Assembly: GCA_963662395.1 (NCBI GenBank)
Contig: OY759511.1
Span: 2,976,001 to 3,040,000, forward strand
Reading direction: 5' to 3'
Length of the DNA: 64,000 nt
Source of the DNA: JAPOXR01 sp963662395
Lineage (GTDB): Bacteria; Pseudomonadota; Alphaproteobacteria; Rhodobacterales; Rhodobacteraceae
Below are positions 17,022 to 25,029 of this stretch, piece by piece. The translations under genes were made by a program, and so were the position numbers. Each line of letters opens with the position of its first letter. The first letter of the stretch is position 1. Below the pieces are notes generated by a model, which saw only the letters and a list, made by a program, of their open reading frames with translations, was not told the DNA's origin and did no database searches.

Positions 17022-18284
17022 CTATTCGTCGAGCATCCTGATCAACTCGGCAACTTCTGCAGTGCTCAAGTAGCCGGTCTCGACATTCTGGTCGCCGTCG
17101 AGCTTCCACGTCATCTTGGGTGCCTGCACATCGCCGTTCTCATCGAATGCCAGCGCGCCGGTGGCACCGACGTAGCGGATCATCTCGCCTTCAGCCAGGA
17201 GCGCCTTGGCGCGGGCAATGCCTTCCGGGCCGGGATAGACCTCGGTCCCGTCGGGCGAAGTGACAAGGCGGATATTGTCGCGGATATTTTCGCCGGTGAT
17301 GTCGCCGGAAGCTTCCATCGCCAGGAGAACCACCGTCACCGCATCATAGACCGAATGCAGGCCCGGACCGTTTGGCGGGCTGTCGAACCTTGCCTCGAAC
17401 ATCTCGTTGAACGTATCGACCGAGGGCAGGCGCGGCTGGGCGCTGTCGTATCCCCGCAGGTTCTGCAGGAATTTCGAGCCCACGGCCTGGAAGTAGTCGT
17501 CCGATCGCAGCGAGTTGTTCACGATCAGGTTGTCGGTGCCGCCAAGGGCCAGCCATTCGCGGGTGATCGTGGAGCCGTCCACCGGAAAGGCCACGAGAAA
17601 GAGCGAATCCGGATTGCCCTCCAACGCCTTGGTGACTTCCGCGCGGTAGCTTTGCTGGCTCTCGTTGTAAGCCACCATCGAGGAGATCGAACCACCAAGC
17701 TTGGCGATGTCCTGTTCGAACCGTTTGGCCAGCCCGACCCCGAAATCGGTGTTGACGTAGATGACCGCGGTGTTCTTGAAGCCGCTGTCGACAGTCAGCT
17801 TTGCACCCATGGCGGACTGGCTGCGGTTGGTGGCGTAGGTGCGGAACCAATAGCCCTCTGTCTTGCCCTCCTCGGCGAGCGCCGTGAAGCTCTCGGACGA
17901 CGAGCAGCAGGAAACCTGCACGACCTTGGACGGCACGGCGACCGACGTCAGGATCGGCAGGCTGACGCCGGAGGACACAGCGCCGATCAGCGCCTGCACA
18001 CCGTCGAGGTCGACGAGGCTTTTTGCGGCGTCCACACCGACGGTCGACTGGCCCTGCGTGTCGCGCAGTACGTATTCCACCGGACATCCCAGAACGCCGC
18101 CGGCCTCGTTGAATTGTTCGACCGCAAAAAGACCGGTCTCGGCGATTCGCTCGCCCACCTGGCCCATCGGACCGCTAACCGGCAAGATGGCGCCGAGCTT
18201 GATCGGGCAGTCCGCGGCGTGAGCGGAAGAGCCAATCCCAATGAATGCGGTGGCAATGGCCGCCATTCCGAATTTGTGCAACAT
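17022..18284 (-). CDS. Periplasmic substrate-binding protein, Liv-type ABC importer
   Basis: 420 residues from the ATG at 18284, preceded by a strong AAGGAGG. A signal peptide (MAAIATAFIGIGSSAHA) leads to a type I binding protein: IKLGAILPVSGPMGQVGERI, then VEQFNEAGGVLGCPVEYVLR and SVYDAVTVVLLAMEASGDIT. Members of this family carry branched-chain amino acids, amides, urea or aromatic acids; the ligand here is unknown. Gene order puts it after livM. The enzymes in the operon suggest an amino-acid-like or aromatic ligand. Confidence 0.9.
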   Translation of the reverse strand: MLHKFGMAAIATAFIGIGSSAHAADCPIKLGAILPVSGPMGQVGERIAETGLFAVEQFNEAGGVLGCPVEYVLRDTQGQSTVGVDAAKSLVDLDGVQALIGAVSSGVSLPILTSVAVPSKVVQVSCCSSSESFTALAEEGKTEGYWFRTYATNRSQSAMGAKLTVDSGFKNTAVIYVNTDFGVGLAKRFEQDIAKLGGSISSMVAYNESQQSYRAEVTKALEGNPDSLFLVAFPVDGSTITREWLALGGTDNLIVNNSLRSDDYFQAVGSKFLQNLRGYDSAQPRLPSVDTFNEMFEARFDSPPNGPGLHSVYDAVTVVLLAMEASGDITGENIRDNIRLVTSPDGTEVYPGPEGIARAKALLAEGEMIRYVGATGALAFDENGDVQAPKMTWKLDGDQNVETGYLSTAEVAELIRMLDE

Positions 18285-18396
18285 TTGCACCTCCTTGTTT
18301 GTGAGCCGGGCCTTGGCACCGGCCTGATGTGCCGCCTTGGGCGACATTCCTTGCTGGCGCCTCCGATAAAACCTGTCTTTGCGGCTTTGTCCACCG

Positions 18397-19344
18397 TTAC
18401 GACCTTGCGTGGCGCGAAACATGCAACTCCTCCCCGATCAGGCCGCGCGGGCGGATCAACAGCATAACGACCAGAATCAGCCCGATCAATACAGCTTGCA
18501 TTGCGCCGCCCTGGGCCTGGACCTCGGACGGGACCACGCGCGATATGACGAAGCCGCTCATGGTCCAGACACCCCAGACGATCAGTGCGCCCAGAAGCGC
18601 CCCGCGATTATTGGCGCTGCCGCCGACGATCAGCATGGTCCAGATCTGAAACGTCAGGATCGGCAGGAAGTCCCAGGGGCTGACATAGCCGATGAAAGAG
18701 ACGTAGAGCGCGCCCGAGAGTCCCATGATCATGCAACCGAGCACAAACGCCTCGAGGCGTACCTGCCCAGGCGACTTGCCAAGGCTGGCAGCGGCGACAT
18801 CGTCCTCCCGGATCGCTTTCAGCATCCGGCCCCACGGCGATTTCACGATCCGCTCCAGGGCGGCGAAGGTCAGTCCGACGACGACCAGGACCACGAGCAG
18901 GTAGAGTGCGTTCTGTGCCAGCGGCCCGTCGGCCCAGGGCTTGGACGGGTTCGGAATGCCAATCAGGCCCAGCGTGCCACCGGTAAGATACTCCCAGTTC
19001 AGGCAGACGAGCTGAATGGTCACCGCGATCCCGAAGGTGGCAACAGCGAGGTATTCGTGCCTGAGTTTCAACGTGGCGAGGCCGACGATGACGGCGCCTA
19101 TGCCGGACGCGATCATCGCGCCAATCAGTCCCACGACAAAGGGCAATTCGAATCCGCCGAATACCGCGTCCCGGGCCGGGCCGGTCAGGATTGCCATCGT
19201 ATAGGCACCGATCGCGGTGAAACCGGCGACGCCGGCATTGAAGAGACCGGTGAAGCCCCATTGAAGGTTGAGCCCGAGCACGGCGATGCCGAAGATCAGC
19301 GACAGGATCAGAAAGAAGACCATGTAGGATACCAGCCCGATCAT
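18397..19344 (-). CDS. livM: Branched-chain amino acid-type ABC permease LivM
   Basis: 315 residues from the ATG at 19344, overlapping the livH stop (ATGA). About nine membrane segments. The family stretch LNLQWGFTGLFNAGVAGFTA, the EAA-like loop ERIVKSPWGRMLKAIRED and VGGSANNRGALLGAL are typical of LivM. It pairs with LivH to form the channel. Confidence 0.93.
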   Translation of the reverse strand: MIGLVSYMVFFLILSLIFGIAVLGLNLQWGFTGLFNAGVAGFTAIGAYTMAILTGPARDAVFGGFELPFVVGLIGAMIASGIGAVIVGLATLKLRHEYLAVATFGIAVTIQLVCLNWEYLTGGTLGLIGIPNPSKPWADGPLAQNALYLLVVLVVVGLTFAALERIVKSPWGRMLKAIREDDVAAASLGKSPGQVRLEAFVLGCMIMGLSGALYVSFIGYVSPWDFLPILTFQIWTMLIVGGSANNRGALLGALIVWGVWTMSGFVISRVVPSEVQAQGGAMQAVLIGLILVVMLLIRPRGLIGEELHVSRHARS

Positions 19345-20252
19345 CTTGAACGCTCTCCGAAAATGCCCTCGGGGCGGAAATAGAGGATCGCGAGGATCAG
19401 CAGGAACGGAACCGCGGGTTTGTAGGTCGTGGGGATGATCATCACCGAGAGGTTTTCCGACAGTCCCACGATCAACCCACCCAGCACAGCGCCGTACAGG
19501 CTGCCCGTACCGCCGAGGATTGCAGCAGCGAAGAGCGGCAGTATCAGGCTGAATCCAAGCTCCGGCCGGAGTTGCACGGTCATGCCGTACAGCACTCCGC
19601 CGATCGCCGCCCCGGAAGCGCCGATCACCCAGACCCACGTGATGATCCGATCGACATTGACACCGCTTGTCCGGGCGAGATCGGGGCTTTCGGCAACGCC
19701 GCGCATTGCGATGCCGGTGCGCGAGCGGGTCATGAAGAGATGCAGCGCGATGACCACTACCACGGTCAGGCCCAGCAGGAACACCTGATCCGGCATCACG
19801 CGGACGTTGCCGGGAAGGAGAATGGCGAACTGCAACTCCCTGGAGTAGTAGATCGGATCGGATCCCCAGATCAGCACCACCATGTGCCGCAGGATCAGCG
19901 CCACGCCGAAGCTGGCAAAGACCATGGTCATATGCCCTGCGGTGCGGCTGAGCCGCTCGAAAACGAAGCGATTCAGCAGCAGCGCGATGATCGAGGTGGC
20001 AACACAGGCGCAGAGCATGGCGAGCAGAAGGCCCGGACCGAAGGAGAACGGACCGATGGGCTGGTCGAAAAACCCGCCGAGACTGGAAAAGAACGCCACG
20101 AACACAAGAGCGCTGTACGCCCCCCATGTGAGCAATTCGGAATGCGAGAAATTGGCAAAGCGCAGCATCTTCATCGTGAAACTCAGACCAATCGCTCCCA
20201 GCCCGACGATCGCGCCGCTCAGAATGCCATCCGCAATATGCTGCAGGATCAT
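19341..20252 (-). CDS. livH: Branched-chain amino acid-type ABC permease LivH
   Basis: 303 residues, about eight membrane segments. The N-terminus LSGAIVGLGAIGLSFTMKML, the segment TGIAMRGVAESPDLARTSGV (coupling loop) and AAAILGGTGSLYGAVLGGL are the usual LivH blocks. The ATG overlaps the livF stop, and its own stop overlaps livM. Confidence 0.93.
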   Translation of the reverse strand: MILQHIADGILSGAIVGLGAIGLSFTMKMLRFANFSHSELLTWGAYSALVFVAFFSSLGGFFDQPIGPFSFGPGLLLAMLCACVATSIIALLLNRFVFERLSRTAGHMTMVFASFGVALILRHMVVLIWGSDPIYYSRELQFAILLPGNVRVMPDQVFLLGLTVVVVIALHLFMTRSRTGIAMRGVAESPDLARTSGVNVDRIITWVWVIGASGAAIGGVLYGMTVQLRPELGFSLILPLFAAAILGGTGSLYGAVLGGLIVGLSENLSVMIIPTTYKPAVPFLLILAILYFRPEGIFGERSR

Positions 20253-21001
20253 CCTGCGTCCTCCATCCTTGCCGATTCTCGCCTGAAGCCAAGAAATATC
20301 TCGCCGATCCCTTCATCCGCCAGCAGGTCGGCAGCCGGCCCCTCGATCCGGTTCTGCCCCTCGGCCAGCACATAGCCCCGTTCCGATACGCGCAACGCCG
20401 CCTTTGCGTTCTGCTCGACCATCAGCACTGCGGCCCCATCCTCGGCAAGACCGCGCACCACGGCGAAAAGCTCGCCTGCAGCCATCGGCGAGAGACTCGC
20501 GGTCGGCTCGTCCAGGAGCATCAGCCTCGGCCTGGTCAACAGCGCCCGGGCAACGGCGAGAATCTGCCTCTGGCCACCGGAAAGAGAGCCCGCCTTGTCT
20601 CCCATCCTGTCCTTCAGAATCGGATAGATTGCGCAGATTTCCTCGATCCGCTCCAGTGCGTCGGCCTTGGCCAGCGCCGCGCCGCCCATCACGAGATTTT
20701 CGCGGACGGTCAATGTTGCAAAGACATTCCCGGTCTGGGGCACGTAGCCCACGCCCTCGGCGGCCAGCCTGTGCGCAGCCACTCCGGTGATGTCGCGCCC
20801 GCCTAGCCGAACCCTGCCGGCCGACACTCGCACCAGCCCCGCGATCGCCTTGACCAGAGTCGATTTCCCGGCGCCGTTCGGGCCGATGATCGACACGACT
20901 TCGCCCGCATCCGCATGGATGGAAACCCCATGCAGGATCGGCAGATCGGACACGTATCCGGCGATCACGTCTTGAGCCTCCAGCACATGCGGCGCCTTCA
21001 T
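20249..21001 (-). CDS. livF: Liv-type ABC ATPase LivF
   Basis: 250 residues. Walker A GPNGAGKST near residue 40, Q-loop VPQTGNVFATLTV, signature LSGGQRQ, Walker B LMLLDEPTA and switch loop MVEQNAKAAL. Typical LivF size. The start overlaps livG (ATGA). Couples ATP hydrolysis to import through LivH and LivM. Confidence 0.94.
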   Translation of the reverse strand: MKAPHVLEAQDVIAGYVSDLPILHGVSIHADAGEVVSIIGPNGAGKSTLVKAIAGLVRVSAGRVRLGGRDITGVAAHRLAAEGVGYVPQTGNVFATLTVRENLVMGGAALAKADALERIEEICAIYPILKDRMGDKAGSLSGGQRQILAVARALLTRPRLMLLDEPTASLSPMAAGELFAVVRGLAEDGAAVLMVEQNAKAALRVSERGYVLAEGQNRIEGPAADLLADEGIGEIFLGFRRESARMEDAG

Positions 21002-21762
21002 GGCAGATCCCCCAGATAGGCGTCCAGCACGGCAGGGTCGCGACGTGCACCTGCGGCATCGCCTTCGTAGAGCAACCGTCCCTGCGCCATCACGAAGATC
21101 GGATCACAGATCGACATGACCACGTCCATGTTGTGCTCGATAATCAGGAAGGTGTAGCCGCGCTGGTTCAGCGCCTTGATCTGGTCGACCAACGTCAACA
21201 TCAATGACGGGTTCACTCCCGCTGCGGGTTCGTCAAGCAGGATGATTTTCGGATCGGCCATCAGGACGCGCGCAAGCTCCAGCAGTTTCAGCTGTCCGCC
21301 AGACAATGTGCTGGCCTGATCGTTGCGCACGCGGGTCAATTGGCAGAAATCGATGATCTCGTCCGCCCGCGCACGAGTCGCGGCCTCCTCCCGCGCCACC
21401 GTTCCGGGCCGCAACCAGTTATTCCAGAACCGCTCGCCCGATTGTCCGAGCGGAACCAGCATGACGTTTTCCAGAACCGACATTTCGGGAAACGGACGAG
21501 GGATCTGGAACGTTCGTGACAGGCCCTTCGCGAAAATCCGGTGCGGCGGGCGGTTCTGGATCGGCACCTTGTCCAGCAGCACCTCACCTGCATCCGGCCT
21601 CGTCAGGCCGGCCATGGTGTTGAACAATGTCGTCTTTCCGGCGCCGTTCGGCCCGATCAGCCCGCCGATGACGCCGCGCGGCAGGTCGAGAGAGATCGCG
21701 TCAACGGCAGTGAAACCGCCAAATCGCTTGGTGACGCCGCGAAGCTGCAACAGCGCGGCCAC
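20998..21762 (-). CDS. livG: Liv-type ABC ATPase LivG
   Basis: 254 residues from a GTG at 21762, two bases after the aldo/keto reductase stop; a longer in-frame reading upstream overlaps that gene and is not conserved. Walker A GPNGAGKTT, RTFQIPRPFPEMSVLEN, signature LSGGQLKLLELARVL, Walker B IILLDEPAAGVNP and switch IIEHNMDVVM are LivG hallmarks. Partner of LivF. Confidence 0.93.
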   Translation of the reverse strand: MAALLQLRGVTKRFGGFTAVDAISLDLPRGVIGGLIGPNGAGKTTLFNTMAGLTRPDAGEVLLDKVPIQNRPPHRIFAKGLSRTFQIPRPFPEMSVLENVMLVPLGQSGERFWNNWLRPGTVAREEAATRARADEIIDFCQLTRVRNDQASTLSGGQLKLLELARVLMADPKIILLDEPAAGVNPSLMLTLVDQIKALNQRGYTFLIIEHNMDVVMSICDPIFVMAQGRLLYEGDAAGARRDPAVLDAYLGDLP

Positions 21763-21764
21763 GA

Positions 21765-22895
21765 TCAGACGGCCTCGTCCAGGAGAGCGACGCCGGCCAG
21801 CCGGTCGTCGCTCCGGTTGAGATTGGTCTTCATGATCCGCCCGTGCCTCCCGGTGACGTCGCGTTCCAGCCCGTAGACCGGACCCTGCGGCCCGGTCGAA
21901 CGGCACTGGACCGCCTCGATCTCGCGACGATCCTGCGCCGTCAACGCGATCTCGAAGGAGCGGAGAGTCGGCGTCAGCCGGTTGGCATAGCGCGCACCGA
22001 CGATTGCCGCCGCGACGCTAGGGTTGTCCAGGGTGGCGCGCAAAGCAATGGCGGAGATGTCGGATCCATGTCGCTCGGCCACGACGCACAGCACTGCCAG
22101 CAGGTCCTGAAACAGTGCCCAACCGCCGAACTCCTCGATGATCAGGCGGTACTTGACCAGGCTGCGATTCTCGAAGTCGAATCCGGGATCGGGCCTGCCG
22201 ATCCAGGCGTCGGTCAGAAACCCGCCGGCCAGGGTGCCATAGGCGAAAAGGCTCACTCCACTGCTTCCCGCCAGGCTGGCGAAGTCTCCCGAGGCGCGGC
22301 GGTCGAGCAGGGAAAATTGCACCTGGGCCGACGCGATATCGGCCGCATCGCACAACTCCGCCAAATGCTCGGCGTCGAAATTGGTCATCCCGATCAGGTC
22401 GATCTTGCCCTTGTCGCGCAGCGTGCAGAGGTGCCCCGCGGCCTCGACATGACCGGGCACGGCATAGTCCCACCAATGGAGTTGCACCAGGTCCAGCCGA
22501 TCCAGCCCCAAACGCATCAGCGAACGGTCGATCCCCGTCTCGACATCGCCGAGCGTGTGCGCCGCAAGGCTGTCCCGATCAGGCACGTATTTGGTATGGA
22601 TCTTGATGCGGTCCAGCGCATCCTGCCCCCGGGTCCGGACGAGTTCGGCGCGGAACCGGCCGATCTTTTCCTCGACGCCGGGATAGATGTCGGCGCAATC
22701 GAAGGTGGTGACGCCGGCATCGACGAAACGGACCATGTCGGCAATTGCCCGGTTCGCATTCACCGTACCATGGTCGCCGGAAAGCTGCCAGCCGCCCTTG
22801 ATGATCCTCGAAACGGTATAGGCAGGCCGAACAGCGATTCCGGGGACGTCCGTCACGCGATCCGGCCTTGCGCCGTTCTCTTCATCGTCTCCCAT
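21765..22895 (-). CDS. Aldo/keto reductase
   Basis: 376 residues from the ATG at 22895. Tetrad Asp66, Tyr71, Lys102 and His140 (FDCADIYPG, IHTKY, LVQLHWWDY). NAD(P)H-dependent carbonyl reduction or the reverse is expected. It resembles the AKR half of the fusion at 14686 (both have an HWW after the catalytic strand and FAYGT/LAYGT), so they may be paralogs. First gene of the leftward operon, directly before livG, and divergent from the kynureninase-like gene. Confidence 0.88.
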   Translation of the reverse strand: MGDDEENGARPDRVTDVPGIAVRPAYTVSRIIKGGWQLSGDHGTVNANRAIADMVRFVDAGVTTFDCADIYPGVEEKIGRFRAELVRTRGQDALDRIKIHTKYVPDRDSLAAHTLGDVETGIDRSLMRLGLDRLDLVQLHWWDYAVPGHVEAAGHLCTLRDKGKIDLIGMTNFDAEHLAELCDAADIASAQVQFSLLDRRASGDFASLAGSSGVSLFAYGTLAGGFLTDAWIGRPDPGFDFENRSLVKYRLIIEEFGGWALFQDLLAVLCVVAERHGSDISAIALRATLDNPSVAAAIVGARYANRLTPTLRSFEIALTAQDRREIEAVQCRSTGPQGPVYGLERDVTGRHGRIMKTNLNRSDDRLAGVALLDEAV

Positions 22896-22961
22896 AATCC
22901 GGTCCCGCTGCCAGCCGCCGGGAAACGTATAGTCAACTCGGCGCGATTGAGAAGCGGGTAT

Positions 22962-22975
22962 TTCGCAAACGCGAA
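22962..22975. promoter_or_regulatory. Possible operator in the divergent promoter region
   Basis: TTCGC-AAAC-GCGAA is a short perfect inverted repeat in the 127-bp gap between the divergent operons. It could bind a shared regulator, though no regulator gene is present nearby. Weak evidence. Confidence 0.25.
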
Positions 22976-23022
22976 GATGGAACTCCGCCAGGCCTTCGAC
23001 TAACCTGCCCTGCGACGCCATC

Positions 23023-25023
23023 ATGGGAAGCCGTGACATGCTCACCAACACCAGGCACGCCGGGTATTTTCTTTATCACTCGATTGGAATGTACCCGGGC
23101 AAGGAGCAGGGACTCTCCGAGGCCGCTGCCGAATTCGCCGAAATCTGGGCCGCGCCGAATGACAAGCAATGGGGCTACGTGCTGCTGCGTCGGCAGGACT
23201 TCATCGACTACTGGCGCCGCATCATAAACGTCCCCAAGGGCTCGACGACCACATGCGAGAGCGTGACCGAGGGCATGCACAAGCTGGTGCGGTCGCTGCC
23301 CGAGGGAATGCTGCGCGGCAAGCGCGTGCTGGTGGCCGCCGACTGCTTTCCGTCGATCCATTTCCTGCTGGCGGGGCTGGCGCCGAAAATGGGCTTCACG
23401 CTCGACACGGTGCCGCTGAGCGAGGGCAAGGCCTGGGTCGAACCGGAGGACTTCACCGGCCGCTGGAGCCGCGACGTCGGGTTGGCGCTTCTTACCTGGG
23501 TCACCTCGACCGCCTCGTCGCGGGTCGATTTGGCGCCGCTGGTGGCGCATGGTCGGGAGGTGGGCAGCATGATCGGCATCGACATCACCCAGGCCGCCGG
23601 GCTCATTCCCTTTGACGCGATGAAGCCAAGGGTCGACTTCGTCGTCTCGACCAGCCTGAAATGGATGTGTGGAACACCCGGCGCCGGCATCCTCTATGTC
23701 GACAAGTCGCTGGCACTGGACCTGCAGCCCGACGGCCGCGGCTGGTTTTCGCAGAACAACCCGTTTTCCTGGGATATCGACAAGTTCGAATATGCCCCCG
23801 ACATCCGCCGCTTCGACGGTGGCACGCCAGGGTCAATGGCGGCGATCGCCTCGCTGCCCGCCCTGAAATGGCACGCAAGCCAGGATCACGCCGAAATGGC
23901 AGCCTGGAACAGACGCCTCGTCGACAGGATCATAGCGAGAGCCGACGTGCTCGACCTGCCGCTGCATTCGCCGCGTGAGGCCGACAAGCGCGGCGGCTCG
24001 GTCATGCTGCGCTTTCCGAACAAGCCGGAGGCTGCTGCCGTGGTCGGCGCATTGGGGGTCGAAGGCTATTCGGTGGATTATCGTGGACCGCTCGTCCGTC
24101 TTTCGCCGGGAAACATGACCGCGGCCGAGACCATCGACACCGTCTTCGATATCACCGAGATGGTCCTGAATCGCCGAAAGTGCCGATTTGCCGCCGCAGG
24201 ACCGCAGACAGGAGCCGACATGAATCCCGCAGATCTCCTGGGCCAGCTCGGCGCCATGCTGATGTCCGGCCAGGTGAAAATCGTCGATTGCACCGCCATC
24301 CTCGGTCCCGAGACGCCGATCCTGCGTCTGCCAGGGGATTTTGCCAGGAACACGCCCGGGGTCGAGATTCACAAGATCAGCGAATATGATGCCGACGGGC
24401 CGTTCTTCGCCTGGAACTGGATGGTGCTGGGCGAGCATTCCGGCACCCATTTCGACGCGCCGCACCACTGGATTTCGGGCAAGGATTTCGAGGATGGCTA
24501 TACCGACACGCTGGACGTGCAACGCCTCGTTGCGCCGGTAAACGTGATCGACTGCTCCAGGGAGGCCGCTGAAGATCCCGATTTTCTGCTCACTGCCGAG
24601 CATGTCAAGGCCTGGGAGGTGGAGCATGGAGAAATCAAGCCGGGCGAATGGGTGGTGATGCGCACCGACTGGGACAGGCGGTCCCATGACGAGGAGCTGT
24701 TCCTGAACGAGGATCCCGATCCGCATGAAGACGGATCGCACAGCCCTGGCCCGACGACGGAGTGCATCGACTACCTGCTCTCCAGGGGCATCGTCGGCTG
24801 GGGCGCACAGTGCATCGGCACTGATGCCGGCATGGCGGGCAAGTTCTCGCCCCCCTATCCGGCGCATAATTTCCTGCATCGCGACAATTGTTTCGGCCTT
24901 GCCTCGCTCGCGAATCTCGACCAGTTGCCACCCAAGGGCGCGATCCTGATGGCAGCGCCCCTGAAGATCGAGAACGGCACCGGCTCGCCCATCCGCGCCC
25001 TGGCGCTCGTTCCGCAGGTCTGA
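23023..25023 (+). CDS. Kynureninase-like PLP domain fused to KynB-like cyclase/formamidase
   Basis: 666 residues (662 if the ATG at 23038 is used). Residues 1-390 form a fold-type I PLP enzyme close to kynureninase: ADCFPSIHF matches the FPSDHY block, MIGIDITQAAGLIPFDAM holds the PLP Asp, STSLKWMCGTPGAG holds the Schiff-base Lys, and GGTPGSMAAIASL matches the C-terminal block. Residues about 405-666 are a cyclase-family metal hydrolase with EHSGTHFDAPHHW, the HxGTHxDxPxH signature of kynurenine formamidase KynB. Together they could deformylate and then cleave a kynurenine-like compound. Six bases precede the next gene. The fusion and the true substrate are not known to me. Confidence 0.85.
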   Translation: MGSRDMLTNTRHAGYFLYHSIGMYPGKEQGLSEAAAEFAEIWAAPNDKQWGYVLLRRQDFIDYWRRIINVPKGSTTTCESVTEGMHKLVRSLPEGMLRGKRVLVAADCFPSIHFLLAGLAPKMGFTLDTVPLSEGKAWVEPEDFTGRWSRDVGLALLTWVTSTASSRVDLAPLVAHGREVGSMIGIDITQAAGLIPFDAMKPRVDFVVSTSLKWMCGTPGAGILYVDKSLALDLQPDGRGWFSQNNPFSWDIDKFEYAPDIRRFDGGTPGSMAAIASLPALKWHASQDHAEMAAWNRRLVDRIIARADVLDLPLHSPREADKRGGSVMLRFPNKPEAAAVVGALGVEGYSVDYRGPLVRLSPGNMTAAETIDTVFDITEMVLNRRKCRFAAAGPQTGADMNPADLLGQLGAMLMSGQVKIVDCTAILGPETPILRLPGDFARNTPGVEIHKISEYDADGPFFAWNWMVLGEHSGTHFDAPHHWISGKDFEDGYTDTLDVQRLVAPVNVIDCSREAAEDPDFLLTAEHVKAWEVEHGEIKPGEWVVMRTDWDRRSHDEELFLNEDPDPHEDGSHSPGPTTECIDYLLSRGIVGWGAQCIGTDAGMAGKFSPPYPAHNFLHRDNCFGLASLANLDQLPPKGAILMAAPLKIENGTGSPIRALALVPQV

Positions 25024-25029
25024 CGGCAC

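Noticed and set aside
17355..18467. Long plus-strand frame opposite the Liv binding protein
   Set aside because: Antisense shadow of a clearly recognised gene.
18397..20373. A single 658-residue frame covering livM and part of livH
   Set aside because: The first part is out of frame with LivH and has no membrane-protein pattern; the livM ATG at 19344 overlaps the livH stop.
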